A stretch of 64,000 bases of DNA from Symsagittifera roscoffensis (Eukaryota > Xenacoelomorpha > Acoela > Convolutidae), in the NCBI RefSeq assembly GCF_963678635.1, contig NC_087071.1, positions 1-64,000 of the forward strand. The letters run 5' to 3'. Positions 1 through 10,197 of this stretch are shown piece by piece. Position 1 is the first letter of the stretch. Every line of letters begins with the position of its first letter. Made by a program: the position numbers and the translations under genes. The notes under the pieces were generated by a model. That model had not been told where the DNA came from. It saw nothing but the letters and a program-made list of their open reading frames with translations, and did no database searches.

Positions 1-232
1 GTTTTTCTTTCTTGTTTAAGCCAAAATGGCCGTTTCTGACGTTTCTCAGAAATATGACGTCATAATTCGAATTTTTGAAATTTTAAAATACCAGAATATT
101 CCAGCCCTCACCGTCTGGCCAATCGTTCCAATAACGTTCTTAGTTCTTAATAATCACCAATCCGGAAGTCTCGCTGCTAAAATTTCGAATTCTGCAGATA
201 TTGCATTTTTCACATTCTGGTCGAATGTCACA
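1..232 (-). repeat. 3' LTR of copy A, partial
   Basis: Positions 1-232 match 23412-23643 with six substitutions and no indel. The match stops exactly at 232, where the reverse strand reads TGTGACATTCG, the LTR start. The rest of this LTR lies outside the window on the left. The inner edge abuts a G-rich tract on the minus strand. Confidence 0.95.
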
Positions 233-1048
233 TACTCCCCGGACAGTCCGGTCAATGTCCTCATTGAATCACGCAATATTCGTAAAATGGTCACAGTGTC
301 ATCGAACAGAATTTACAAAATGCACGGAATTACTTTTATCCACGTCACATCGACTCACAGCAGAATATAAATGGCATCATACTACATCACTATAGCCTTC
401 AAATTCTTCATTAATCTGCACATTGAGGATATGACTTAAGATAAAACATATTTTCTGACTTCCAATGTCAATGTCCCGATTAAAACTTTTTCCCTTAGAT
501 TTAAAAGGTGTTGGCTTGCAGGACAGTCCTGCCAACCAACAAGCTAAAATTATCCTACTATGCTTCTGCCTTCGGAAATCTTGCTTGTTATTGTCCTGAA
601 TACTAAAACTAAGAAACTCTGTGGTTAGAAAGAACAATGAAACAATCTCCCTCTTCGAGAGATTACTCAAGCCTTCCATGTCACCACAAAGTGATCAGTT
701 CTCCTAGCTGATTAAAAACAGTCATGCAGGCTGGAATAATTAAATATACTCCTTCACTTAAGCCTTCCTAAATAAATAGTAAGTGAGTGTCTCTAAAGCC
801 ACTTCAACTAAAATTAAAATGCAAATCTATAAATGCAACAATTTCAAAAATCAACTTAATGTTTCAGTTTTCAATTACAACTTGTTGCTTGGTTTCTCAC
901 TTGAGTATTTCACACACATAAACAATTCTGATTTTTAACTTTTCTTCATCACTCCTTTGTTTTCTTCTTTTTTCGTCGTTTAGAAGTTCTAAAACTTCTA
1001 AATTCTTCTAACCCCATCTCTTTTTTCATCTTGTCTTTCGGTCATCCG
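233..1048 (-). other. Non-coding tail of copy A between ORF2 and 3' LTR
   Basis: About 0.8 kb, AT-rich, without a conserved reading frame. The open frames here (for example the 100-codon minus-strand frame at 377-679) have no counterpart in the matching region of copy B. The only recognisable element is the polypurine-like tract against the LTR. Confidence 0.7.
235..245 (-). promoter_or_regulatory. Polypurine-tract-like motif at 3' LTR of copy A
   Basis: On the minus strand this reads TGTCCGGGGAG, followed by TA and then the LTR start TGTGACA. Copy B has the identical motif at the same place (47429-47439). In LTR retroelements a purine tract immediately upstream of the 3' LTR primes plus-strand DNA synthesis. 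The purine run is short (GGGGAG), so the role is inferred from position and conservation. Confidence 0.7.
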
Positions 1049-2689
1049 TCAATGTTCCATTTCTTCCTCCTGTGATACTGACTCTGCACTCTCAGTTTCC
1101 GTATCTTGTAACACGTCGTTAGCTATCCTGACGCTGCTGGAAGCCCTCCTCCAACACTTCTGCTCTTCCACCCTCTGTTTACAACAAGGTAGGGGATCCA
1201 CGTTAGATTCTCTGTTCCTGCAGAAGCTGTTGTGGAGACACAACGTCACGTTTCTCACCAAATCTTCTTTCAGCATCTCTGCCTTCTCCTTTCCACTACG
1301 CTCACTCGTCCTGGAAATTCTTTTCACAGCGGTGGTCACTGCATTCCGATGAGTCACGAGAGCTCGCTTGAAAGCTCCTGCTCCAATGTCCAGCTGATAT
1401 TCACTGTACACCCTGCCATGCTTCGACATATGCTTTTTCGCAAACTCGTACAACCATGCAGTCATGTTAGCTCTGAACCATGGCATCAATCGTTTTCTTG
1501 CCCATATCTTCTTCACTTCCATCGGAATGTTTAGAACTTTGCACATTGTCTCAAAAAGATCTAAATCTTTTAGACAATCTAATTTCCGCAACTGTTCTCT
1601 CGTCGGTGCCTCCTGTCTGTTATTTTCTCTCACATGAGCTTCCAGCCATCGTATCGCCATCATAACTCCCACTATCACTATCGTTACGGGCTGTGATGAA
1701 TCTGGTAAACCCATGGAGAGCAGCTCTCCAGAGTCCCAGATCAACATCAGATTACTACGCTTGGGATACCACCAGGTCTGCAGCAAGCAGTGGCAAGGAA
1801 ACTCGTCATGCGTCAACATGATGCTCCTCCAATTACGTTTTCCCGAAGCTTCCAGCAATGATTCCACTTCCATCATCACTCGGTGGACTTCATCATTCTC
1901 ATCTACTGCATTGTAATCTGTGACACTTGATCCTCTCTGTTTCTGTCTCTCAAAGTCACTGAAGTTCCCACTCACATATCCCATGAACTTCTTTCCTAGT
2001 ATTGACTCCAAGTCTTCTTTGGTTCTCTCTGGAACTGCTGAGAACATCTTACATAGTAACTCGTAAGACTTTTCAGACATTCTCGCCAATCTCACACACT
2101 TCGGCACTGAGAAGGCTTGATCCACGATCGTTCTTGTACTCTTCATGTCCACAGCCACGAAATGTACAGGGTATCTGCTCTTGCACATTGGAGCCAACGT
2201 TGAACCCACCAAATATCGTGCTCCTGATGGTCTACAATAAGTCTCACTGTGTCTGATGTTCATTTCTGTCTCGATTGCTTCCCTCCATTTCCCTATGTAT
2301 TTCTGTTCAGTCTGCAGAACTCCTGGGAATACTTCTACACTGATGGCGGTGACAACCTCATGTTTCTGTTCCAGATTCAATAGTGACTCTAAAGAACCAA
2401 ACATGCTGTAGAATCCTAGTGCAGTCACTAGATTCACATCGGTTCCTCCATGGCAATCTGCTATCAGTTCCGTTTCTGTTCTAGCTTTCATCACTACATT
2501 CCCAAACAATACCGTCAATTGCTTGTGTTGTTTCTCCAGGGTCTTCACACAGTCCAGACCTCCACAAACGTGACCCTCCAGTCCACAGACTTCCGCCAGA
2601 CAGCTACCAGGTTTGACCCAGTCTTCTGGTCCCCAGTCAGGCAACTCCACCTTATCCTCTCCGTTGCTCTTAGAGGCTGTTATCATCAC
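1049..2689 (-). CDS. Copy A ORF2, C-terminal segment (unrecognised Cys/His-rich region)
   Basis: 546 codons, aligning by eye with copy B 45100-46708. I do not recognise a family. Conserved between A and B are a GHVC...C cluster near the start, ADCHG.TDVNL.TALGF, a PCHCL..T.WYPKR block, a PWFRA..T.W.YE..K.HMS block, and a closing cluster CLHNSFCRNRE...LPCC. The repeated invariant Cys/His pattern suggests a metal-bound or disulfide-stabilised fold. Compared with B, roughly 75 residues at the junction with the previous segment are missing, so the first ATG of this segment is not a natural start. It ends in an acidic tail (EEEMEH). Confidence 0.75.
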   Translation of the reverse strand: MMITASKSNGEDKVELPDWGPEDWVKPGSCLAEVCGLEGHVCGGLDCVKTLEKQHKQLTVLFGNVVMKARTETELIADCHGGTDVNLVTALGFYSMFGSLESLLNLEQKHEVVTAISVEVFPGVLQTEQKYIGKWREAIETEMNIRHSETYCRPSGARYLVGSTLAPMCKSRYPVHFVAVDMKSTRTIVDQAFSVPKCVRLARMSEKSYELLCKMFSAVPERTKEDLESILGKKFMGYVSGNFSDFERQKQRGSSVTDYNAVDENDEVHRVMMEVESLLEASGKRNWRSIMLTHDEFPCHCLLQTWWYPKRSNLMLIWDSGELLSMGLPDSSQPVTIVIVGVMMAIRWLEAHVRENNRQEAPTREQLRKLDCLKDLDLFETMCKVLNIPMEVKKIWARKRLMPWFRANMTAWLYEFAKKHMSKHGRVYSEYQLDIGAGAFKRALVTHRNAVTTAVKRISRTSERSGKEKAEMLKEDLVRNVTLCLHNSFCRNRESNVDPLPCCKQRVEEQKCWRRASSSVRIANDVLQDTETESAESVSQEEEMEH

Positions 2690-2708
2690 ATTATATATGA
2701 TGTTGAGG

Positions 2709-3524
2709 TCAGGATTTTGGTACTGAAGGTGCAGTCACCTCTTCTTCCAAGACCAGTCCCAATTTGGCCTGTGGATTGTTAACGCTCTTAATCGTTACAA
2801 TTCTGGACGTCCAGAATCTTAGCAACACCGCCTGCTCATAATCGAAGAAGCAATCGCGTATGTCTTCACTCAGGAAAGGATTGTACGCGATCCCTATGAT
2901 CCCGGATACGTAGCCATACGATTTCTTCTTGATCGGTCCACAGTATTCACTGGATTTCGGCAATGCTCCCATAGATTCTTTAGTGAGTCTCAGCTCCTTG
3001 TTTGAGAATCTCCTGATTTCGTCTATCTTTTTCATGGGTTCTAACTCCTCAGATTCTTTCATGTTCACCCTCATCGGTTTACTTTGCTGCATATCCAGCA
3101 GTGCTAGCAAGAATAAGTCTTTCGTTCGCTCATCGCCTTCCCTCAACATTTTAACACAAGTGTTTAATGCAGGTACTGAAATCTGCTCTATCAGGAATCG
3201 AATGAAACAGAGAGCGTCTCTCCGCTTCGCACACGCTACTGCTGCTCCCTCCTGGACTATCAGATCCCTCAGGTTCGTCATAAGGAAAACCTTTTCCTCT
3301 TTTGATCTCTTCCTTTCTTCTGAGTCATATTCTTCGCGAGTCAGTCCCATCATGCACCAGGCGAACCTGAGTTGTAACTCTGTTCTTACGTAAGGTACTG
3401 CCACGAGAGCATGTATTCTTGGCGTAGTCCTCATTTCTTCTTCGAAATACCTCAACACTACTGCTTTCCATGGAAGGCTCACTAACTGCTCGATCGTTTC
3501 CGCCTGTATGTCAGACGACGCCAA
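2709..3524 (-). CDS. Copy A ORF2 segment (unrecognised helical region)
   Basis: 271 codons matching copy B about 44090-44880. Shared features include a WCLMG/WCMMG stretch, an A.AKR.DALCF.RF block, RR.SNKEL and YVSGI.G.AYNPF. No known domain is recognised; the composition looks helical and charged. The segment is entered by a frameshift near 3527 and ends at a stop beyond which copy B continues, so in A about 75 codons are deleted between here and the next segment. Confidence 0.72.
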   Translation of the reverse strand: MASSDIQAETIEQLVSLPWKAVVLRYFEEEMRTTPRIHALVAVPYVRTELQLRFAWCMMGLTREEYDSEERKRSKEEKVFLMTNLRDLIVQEGAAVACAKRRDALCFIRFLIEQISVPALNTCVKMLREGDERTKDLFLLALLDMQQSKPMRVNMKESEELEPMKKIDEIRRFSNKELRLTKESMGALPKSSEYCGPIKKKSYGYVSGIIGIAYNPFLSEDIRDCFFDYEQAVLLRFWTSRIVTIKSVNNPQAKLGLVLEEEVTAPSVPKS

Positions 3525-3706
3525 AGTCCGTACGCCTTCTGCTTGAGGGTGGTGCCTTGCAACATCGTTTTCAGATAACCCTCCGTGGCTTTTTCGTCTT
3601 CCAGGGCCATTACATACCCTCTAGCCGAGTTTCGGTATTCCAACATATCCATGTATCCACCGGTGGGTTCATCTATCGACACAGTCTCCGACACTGTCAG
3701 TCGGTG
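3482..3706 (-). pseudogene. Copy A ORF2 fragment between nonsense codon and frameshift
   Basis: In frame with the large upstream segment but separated from it by TAA at 3707-3709. The corresponding position in copy B is a tyrosine codon. The conserved part reads GGYMDMLEYRNSARG, matching GGYVEMLKARNSARG in B. Near 3527 the homologous frame switches, so the last 15 or so residues of this frame are meaningless. Confidence 0.7.
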
Positions 3707-6700
3707 TTATTCCACTGGTGTTAGTTGTCCTGCGACACTTCCCTTTCCATGATTCATGGGAGATGGCTTGAAGTCTTTCATTTTGCTCTCTCCACATTGG
3801 CTGAGTATTTCCATTTCTAAGGTTGCTCCAGTCAGAGTGCGGTCACTCCTTTTGGATTTATAACCGGTTGACTTTATCCCCGCCATGAGAATGGGTGGCA
3901 CCATCGCTATATCAGTTAATATTCTATCTGTGCCAGACAATTGATAATCACCTTGCCCCAAATCCATGACCTCCTCAACTCGTTTCCTTTTCGCTGAGTT
4001 ACCAGCTTTCATCGATATTTCTGAATCCACCTTCGTCTTTCCAACTCTCCTCGGCATCACTCTGCTGCCTAACTTCATTTTCATCGCATTGATTTTATCA
4101 ATCACCTTTTTTGATCGTATCGTCCCTCTCCTGGTTCTTGACAGATACACCACCTCTCCTTCATCGTCCTGCGGTGTCATCTTGATGGGAGAATTCGCTT
4201 CACTCTCATCAGTGGCTGAGTCGATCAACAACTCACTCAGTCTCCCTTCACACTCATCAAGCTTGTCAAGCACTTCTCTCATCAAGGGTTGGTTGAGACC
4301 CGTTTTTAGAATAGACTGGGTCCCATAGCTTTGAACCACGGTCCAGACTTCTTCCATAAACGCCACTCTGTCCAGCTTGCATCCCGTCCTACTCTCGTGG
4401 TCTCGGTGATGTACTTCCCATTCTTCTTCGAGCAGCGTTCCCAAGAAAGGTACTCTGGCTGAGGCCTCTATTCTTCTTATCCGAGGTGATTCCATGAGGA
4501 TTCTCTGGTCGTTATTTCTTGAATTGCCAGGAGAGCTGCTCTCCGGCAAATTCCGTTTCATTTCCATAAAGGCTGACGGAGGCTCCAGTGTCGAGATGCC
4601 TTCATCCGCTGGCTCAGTCGTTTCTAATGTATCTGCATTGTTCTCAAGATCACTGAAGATATTGAAATCCAGGCTGGATGTTCCTCCTGTCGATGCCCTG
4701 TCGTCTTCGCCACCAGCTTGATCTTGTTGCATGGGTTTTTCGGTTTGACGGCTTCCACTCTGTCCGTCATTTCCTTCAGATTTATCTTTGTTCGGGCTCG
4801 ATGGTCCTTGTTCGTCATTGTCCGCTTCTTCCTGGAATCCCGGTATGAGCAGTGTACCGGCCGATTTATCTTCTTCTTCTCCATGGACCACTTTGATTTC
4901 TTCGCAGCCGAAGGGTGCTAGGAAAGTTCTTGTCTGCAATATTCCTCCCACTTTCATCTCTTTTTTCACACTGGTCAGGATTAATGAGGCTTCAGGCAAT
5001 TCGGTCCTGCCTCTCATCCTCATCGAAGCTAAGCCTAATTCCTTCCATTCCTCATCAAATCTTCCAGGCTTGGGAGTCGCGGCATTGCTTATTCGCCTTC
5101 TCGTCGCTTGATCCGTGTATGCAAATCGTGTGTACTGTAACACGGCGGCATTTCTCCCTACAAAGTATGGATCCATCGTTCCCACGAAATTCCCTACTCT
5201 CCTTTCATTGGCTTCGATTGCTCCCAATCTAGGAGTCTGTGCCACGGAGACTGCTCCGAGCAACATCCTTCTTATCAGAGGGAATTCAGGGATTGCCTCC
5301 GGCAGCTTCTTGTAATCGCCCCAGTCCTTCGTCTCTTCCCTCACTTTGTGATATGCTGCAGTAAGACGAGGCACTCTGGTTATCTCACCATTCGTTTTAT
5401 CATAGGGTCTCAGATTCCAAAGCTTTGGAAACACCTCGATGTGTCCTCTTCCTACTTCTCCCATGCGGTCACGGAAGTGATCGTCAAAATTGATGACTGT
5501 CATCTCTGGCTCCGATATTTTCGCAAATAACAGATCTTCACTCATGAGCTCCCGCAAAGTGTGCTGCTCACACCAGTTCAGTGTACTACCGTCCACTGCC
5601 GATATGAGGTTCAGGTGCAGCACCGACCTCCTATATGCGTCCACTTTAACGTCAGGGAACGCAAACGTGACTGCTGGTCCATAGATCACTGTCACGAACT
5701 CCGTGACTCCTCTGATCAGCGCCAAGGGATCGGTTCTCATAGCCAAGCTCAGATCAGTTAACAGTGGCATGCCTCCAACATGTCGTCTAACATCTTCCTC
5801 TCTTTCAATCGTCTCGTCTTCTCCCGTTCCAAAGCGATTTTGTTGTAAGAGATACTGGATAAGAGTGTGTCTCAGGTCTCTTATCTTGTTCCACGAGTCC
5901 GTGGATTTCTTCATATCCAAGTTCCTCACTCTCTCTTTCATCTGCTCTGGACAACGTGCCAGTTCCATTAGTCCTCCCAAGTTTCCGTGGGTAATTGCAA
6001 TCAATGTCGGAAGTCCGTCTAGCCGCAGGTTCTGAATTCCATCGGTGAGCAGCATCGCCGGTCCCTTCACGAAACTCTCCGCTCCGAATGTCACGATCAA
6101 GGCTATTAATTCCACTATCGGTACTCTCACTACTGCTTGGAGGAATTCCTTTATCAAATAGTGCGAGACTTTCGGGTAAACTTTTGCCAAGAAGGACGCG
6201 GTCCATCCGGCTCCAAACCCTTCTAGCATGCTGTCTGTCCTTTCAAAGCCCTCCTGTCCTTTCATTTCCTGGGTCCAGAAGGTTTCCAGAGTAATCTGAC
6301 ACATTCTGTTTACAAACTCAGCAGTCTTTTCTCCGGCATTTTCCGCCAGGTTCACCTCCTTCAACAAGTAGGCATGCATCTTCGTGATCATCACGGGGCC
6401 TTGCTCAAAAGCATCTGCACCCAATGCCGCTACTCTAGGGTTCAGGTGTAGCCACTGGTTGGCTTCCGGCTTAGTTCTCAGAACCATCGCCTCCAGATGA
6501 GCTCTCGTCTCCAGTGAATTTTTCCTTCTTGTGTCTTCACCCGCCACTTCCATTGCCCGGAACCATAAGTCGTTGGACATTGCCGTGATCACTCGATGGT
6601 CGTCGTCTATTCTCGGTTTCAGTTTGAGTTGTCGACTGAAATTGGACAGTTCCAACCCCAGCACTTCGTCCAACACTAACATGTGTAGCGCGTGGTCCTT

Positions 6701-9130
6701 GAATCCTCTCATCGCGTTTGAGATATCTGACCATACTGCAGGCAGTTCAGACTTAAGTGGCCTCAGATTCTCCATTTCTATCAGGAGATTCGGAGCTGAT
6801 ATGATCACCTCATACTCTCCTTCCGAGAGTAAGGCCACAATTGCATACACGAATTTCAGTCCATCCGGGAGATGTGCATATCCCGGAGACAACGCGAATA
6901 CTACTCTCAATGCCACTTTATTGATTGACCCCTCCTTCGTCGCATCCACCACTTCACCCATCGACTCAAGGATGTCTTTTATCGCTGGCCATACAGCGTT
7001 CTCTGCTGTTGTAGGATCTCTGAGTCTGCTCAGAAAACCTCTACTATGTAGATGGTCATTGATGCCAGCAAACACAATCGTAATTGGATTCATGTCCGTC
7101 TGCCTTTGTACCCCTATAGCCAAAGATACTGATTGCAGTAGGTCCAGGTCGACCGCTGCCAACATTATGACGTCCGTCCAAAACAAAGACTTGGAAGTGT
7201 ACACGAACTCTGAATTCGCTACTACCATAATCTTGGCCTTCCTCATCTCTGCTTTGTCATAGGCGGCGAAGATGGTTTCATCTTTCTTTATCGCTGTCAA
7301 TCCGCCATATCTCTGGGCATCACCATCTTGGTTCACTAGTTTTGGGTACACTCTTTCCTTCACATGACCAGGGGGTGTCGTCAGCTGCCTGAATAACTTC
7401 ACGTGTTGTCCAATCGGCGCCCTCGTCGTCAGGAATCTTCCTGGTCTCTCTTTACGATTCCCCTCATCATGGTTCAACCTCTCATCTTGCAACGGTCTCG
7501 CATTCACTGGTCCCATCGTGTTCTTAGAGGGCAGTCCCTCCAAGTCAGCAAATCTCAAGGCCGTCGTGGAGCTGAAATTTATGCTAGCGGCTATCAACCA
7601 GTCTACGCCGGTTATCGAGTACAATCTGCTGACGGATAGCATCGCTCCATTCAGCATCCTCCTTGCATCTTCGATGAAGCTTACTCTCTGGAGATCCAGC
7701 TTCATTAGTTCGTTTTTGTATATATGCCAGGGAGACGGTATGGGTCGCGACCACATCAATGAGCCTCTGCTCGGTCTTTCCTCTCGACTGGTACTCGTCG
7801 TCTCCGATCTAGTGTCCGATCTAGATGTGCCTGCTGTCTCTTCGATTGGGTTGACAGGTCCTATTCTTCTCCTAGGATGAATAGTCCTCCTCATCGGTGC
7901 TTCTCCCAATCGATCCTGTACGTCTGTTCTTCGACCTGGTTCGCTGGAGCTTTGTTGCCTGTAGTTCGTGACGGCCGGGACCGTACCCAAGCGTGTTTCC
8001 AAGCTAGGAGGCACAAAGGTGGTAATCACCGCGTCACTCACTGTTCCTTCTTCCTTCAGCACTCCTGTGTCAAAAAGTTCTGCTTCTAGCTCGTCCAACC
8101 GCTCTTGGAAGACTCGATTCAACCAAGCTTGTCCTTCGATACTGTCGAAGTGGATGCCGTCCGTGGTCAGTCTGGCCTGATCCATGGCTCTCAACTCATG
8201 TTCGATGTCCATGAGGATCATTCTTCCGGCGTTTCGACTTGCTAGGTTCCTCAAGATGTTGTTCCATCTTACGACTCCCTCGTTGTGCCTTCTTCCTGAG
8301 GCTGTCAGGTTTCTCGTGTTCATGGGCACAGTGCAAACGGTCAGTACCGCGCAACTGAATTTCTGCCAGAGGGTAGTAAACAAACACACCATCATTGACT
8401 CCCATAGTGCTTCCTGCTCGTCAGAACCTCTGGAGATGTCATTCGTCCCAACTAAGATCATCACATTGGGAATCCTCCCTGTATTCATCAGTTCCACCAT
8501 CCGATATAATTGGGCTATCGTCGCTCCTCCAAAGGCCATCACCGTGGTGACCCACGAGGTCCTCAAATTTGACAGCACTCTGACCAAGCTGTCTCCCAGT
8601 ATCAGATGAGATGTCCCGAGTGGTGGTTGCTGCAGGTTCACAGCTGGGCTCCAGGTAGCTCGATTGAAGCAGGCCCTCGGATCTGTCTCCGGAACTCCCG
8701 TGAAATTATATTTCAATTGATTATTCTTCTGCACGTCTATTATGCGAGACACTTTCTTCGCTGGCATCTTTCGTACTTTCCTCTCTGGGATTCTCGAGCT
8801 CCCCATGAGTGGTGTCACGTTACTTATCCCTTGTCTGATCACGGTCTGGGAGAGTTGTACTCTGCCCGTATCGTCAATCGTTCCATAGGGTGCATTCTTG
8901 TTAGTGACCAGTCGTCCAGCTGTCTCTATCAGTTTCCTCACTGTCTGTTCTACGACGGGGTCACCCAAAGTGTCACTAGGATCCGGGATCGTTACTCGAT
9001 TTGTCTCTGCTGGAGGTGGTGTCTCCGTTGTTTGACTCATTTCTCGAGGCGTCAAGAGCTCCATCGGGGACTGCCCACGAGGAATATCCCTTGCAGGTAT
9101 CACTTTCTCCACGGCTGTTGTCAACGCCAT
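3707..9130 (-). CDS. Copy A ORF2 main segment: SGNH hydrolase, second SGNH-like domain and large unknown region
   Basis: 1807 codons. Residues about 173-345 form an SGNH/GDSL hydrolase: GDSLVRVL (Ser181), FGGA, VGTND (Asn230) and DGIHFD (Asp324, His327), all four catalytic blocks. Such enzymes typically hydrolyse esters (lipids, acetylated sugars). Residues about 600-800 look like a second, degenerate SGNH domain: the nucleophile block is lost but FAGINDHLHSRG keeps GxND. The rest, about 900 residues, is unrecognised and matches copy B; it contains W/F-rich blocks and an acidic, Ser-rich linker near residues 1440-1560. The start ATG at 9130 lies 9 nt after an in-frame TGA that ends the preceding segment, so this is probably one longer protein interrupted by that stop. 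No signal peptide is seen. The position matches env in retroviruses, but the sequence does not resemble an envelope protein. Confidence 0.85.
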   Translation of the reverse strand: MALTTAVEKVIPARDIPRGQSPMELLTPREMSQTTETPPPAETNRVTIPDPSDTLGDPVVEQTVRKLIETAGRLVTNKNAPYGTIDDTGRVQLSQTVIRQGISNVTPLMGSSRIPERKVRKMPAKKVSRIIDVQKNNQLKYNFTGVPETDPRACFNRATWSPAVNLQQPPLGTSHLILGDSLVRVLSNLRTSWVTTVMAFGGATIAQLYRMVELMNTGRIPNVMILVGTNDISRGSDEQEALWESMMVCLFTTLWQKFSCAVLTVCTVPMNTRNLTASGRRHNEGVVRWNNILRNLASRNAGRMILMDIEHELRAMDQARLTTDGIHFDSIEGQAWLNRVFQERLDELEAELFDTGVLKEEGTVSDAVITTFVPPSLETRLGTVPAVTNYRQQSSSEPGRRTDVQDRLGEAPMRRTIHPRRRIGPVNPIEETAGTSRSDTRSETTSTSREERPSRGSLMWSRPIPSPWHIYKNELMKLDLQRVSFIEDARRMLNGAMLSVSRLYSITGVDWLIAASINFSSTTALRFADLEGLPSKNTMGPVNARPLQDERLNHDEGNRKERPGRFLTTRAPIGQHVKLFRQLTTPPGHVKERVYPKLVNQDGDAQRYGGLTAIKKDETIFAAYDKAEMRKAKIMVVANSEFVYTSKSLFWTDVIMLAAVDLDLLQSVSLAIGVQRQTDMNPITIVFAGINDHLHSRGFLSRLRDPTTAENAVWPAIKDILESMGEVVDATKEGSINKVALRVVFALSPGYAHLPDGLKFVYAIVALLSEGEYEVIISAPNLLIEMENLRPLKSELPAVWSDISNAMRGFKDHALHMLVLDEVLGLELSNFSRQLKLKPRIDDDHRVITAMSNDLWFRAMEVAGEDTRRKNSLETRAHLEAMVLRTKPEANQWLHLNPRVAALGADAFEQGPVMITKMHAYLLKEVNLAENAGEKTAEFVNRMCQITLETFWTQEMKGQEGFERTDSMLEGFGAGWTASFLAKVYPKVSHYLIKEFLQAVVRVPIVELIALIVTFGAESFVKGPAMLLTDGIQNLRLDGLPTLIAITHGNLGGLMELARCPEQMKERVRNLDMKKSTDSWNKIRDLRHTLIQYLLQQNRFGTGEDETIEREEDVRRHVGGMPLLTDLSLAMRTDPLALIRGVTEFVTVIYGPAVTFAFPDVKVDAYRRSVLHLNLISAVDGSTLNWCEQHTLRELMSEDLLFAKISEPEMTVINFDDHFRDRMGEVGRGHIEVFPKLWNLRPYDKTNGEITRVPRLTAAYHKVREETKDWGDYKKLPEAIPEFPLIRRMLLGAVSVAQTPRLGAIEANERRVGNFVGTMDPYFVGRNAAVLQYTRFAYTDQATRRRISNAATPKPGRFDEEWKELGLASMRMRGRTELPEASLILTSVKKEMKVGGILQTRTFLAPFGCEEIKVVHGEEEDKSAGTLLIPGFQEEADNDEQGPSSPNKDKSEGNDGQSGSRQTEKPMQQDQAGGEDDRASTGGTSSLDFNIFSDLENNADTLETTEPADEGISTLEPPSAFMEMKRNLPESSSPGNSRNNDQRILMESPRIRRIEASARVPFLGTLLEEEWEVHHRDHESRTGCKLDRVAFMEEVWTVVQSYGTQSILKTGLNQPLMREVLDKLDECEGRLSELLIDSATDESEANSPIKMTPQDDEGEVVYLSRTRRGTIRSKKVIDKINAMKMKLGSRVMPRRVGKTKVDSEISMKAGNSAKRKRVEEVMDLGQGDYQLSGTDRILTDIAMVPPILMAGIKSTGYKSKRSDRTLTGATLEMEILSQCGESKMKDFKPSPMNHGKGSVAGQLTPVE

Positions 9131-9139
9131 CTGCTCCGA

Positions 9140-9799
9140 TCACTCTTTGTATTCCTGCCTTAAGCGCTCAATCTCTTGACCCTGCTTTTTGTTGCAGTCT
9201 TCAAACAACTTTCTCCACATGTCCCGATCTTCCTCCATCTGGAGCATGCTTCTGGTCATCTCGTCCAGCTCCTTCTTCGTACTTTTCAGTTCTTCGTTCA
9301 TCTCATCCAGACCTTGCATGGTTTGGTTCGTCTGAACTTCCTGTCCTACTTTCGCCCTTTTTGGTGGCACAGCTGCTCTCAGTGGTGAACCAGACGAGGT
9401 CGCCTCGCTGTTCATCTCCCGATGCATTCTCGTCAGCCCAGGTTTGGGCTTGGAGGGCATTGGCATCTCACCTGGTTGGTAAGTCCTAGAACTTCCCAAT
9501 CCAGGCTCATTCGCCAAGTCACTCCCTGAGAGAGCCCCGTTTCTCCACCTCATCACTCTCATGTTCGGGCGGTCTAGTACTCCTCTTTCTCCATATGCTG
9601 CCATCAACAGGACTTCCGTGGGGCGGTCCCCACGGTTGTCGTGCCCCAAGATGTTGATCAGGGCGGTCAGCAACATGACTACCTCTGGGTCCTCCAGAGC
9701 GAAGTCTCGATCAATCAGCCGACGATAGATCGCATCTATCATCGGTCCTACATATGCCTCTGCCAGCTCCATCAATTCATCCAAGTTGAAGTTGTCCAT
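9140..9799 (-). CDS. Copy A ORF2 N-terminus: conserved N-terminal region plus coiled coil
   Basis: 219 codons from an ATG that is conserved in position in B (37789) and C (61240). Residues 1-110 form a region shared by all three copies: an I..RL.D.DF/Y helix, a TEV/AVLM block, W..G, DLA..PGL, and a GE.P/PLP end. Residues about 145-215 are highly charged and heptad-like, probably a coiled coil. The segment ends at TGA 9140-9142; copies B and C read through the equivalent place with sense codons. The next segment is in the same frame, so the stop is most simply a nonsense mutation. Confidence 0.82.
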   Translation of the reverse strand: MDNFNLDELMELAEAYVGPMIDAIYRRLIDRDFALEDPEVVMLLTALINILGHDNRGDRPTEVLLMAAYGERGVLDRPNMRVMRWRNGALSGSDLANEPGLGSSRTYQPGEMPMPSKPKPGLTRMHREMNSEATSSGSPLRAAVPPKRAKVGQEVQTNQTMQGLDEMNEELKSTKKELDEMTRSMLQMEEDRDMWRKLFEDCNKKQGQEIERLRQEYKE

Positions 9800-10197
9800 T
9801 CTATTCTTTCAAGTTTGATTTGATTCGATTCGATATTTGACTCAAGTGAGTTATTAAATGATCAATCAGGATCTAGAAAAGAAGTCAAAAATATCACACT
9901 TGTCTGTTTCACCTTAACATATATCGTTAAAATTTGCTTAAAAACAGTTCAGATAAAAAGATATTTATCCTAAAATTTATTAAAATCAATTGGTTTCAAA
10001 AATTTTGGAATTCGACCGAAGATTGGACAGTCCAAACTTTGGATCTATTTCCAAGATAGTCATTTAGTTGTTCATGGTCACTAACCCCTACTTACCCATG
10101 ATCTTAATAACCTAACACATAACATAACATAACATAACACACATATCACCTATTACATACAACTTAGTCTTTGGCCTAACACTCTCTCGCACATCAC
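9800..10197 (-). other. Copy A spacer between ORF1 and ORF2
   Basis: About 400 nt of AT-rich sequence with no conserved frame. It contains a short run of ATAAC repeats (10110-10140), a small inverted repeat TTGGA/TCCAA near 10030, and a candidate 3' splice site close to ORF2. The same-position spacers in B and C also carry an acceptor-like site. Confidence 0.75.
9873..9886 (-). promoter_or_regulatory. Candidate 3' splice acceptor upstream of ORF2, copy A
   Basis: The minus strand reads GACTTCTTTTCTAG followed by ATCCTGATTGATC. A pyrimidine tract ending in AG sits 73 nt before the ORF2 ATG. Copy B has ACTTGTTTTTTAG followed by ATCTTGATTGATC at the same place, and C has a third acceptor-like site. 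Inferred use: splicing (cis or trans) to make an ORF2 mRNA. Confidence 0.5.

Noticed and set aside
6531-7262. 243-codon plus-strand frame
   Set aside because: Antisense to the ORF2 main segment of A; not conserved in B.
9140-9142. TGA between two in-frame ORF2 parts of A as programmed readthrough
   Set aside because: B and C have sense codons at this place and carry other stops elsewhere; random nonsense mutation is simpler.
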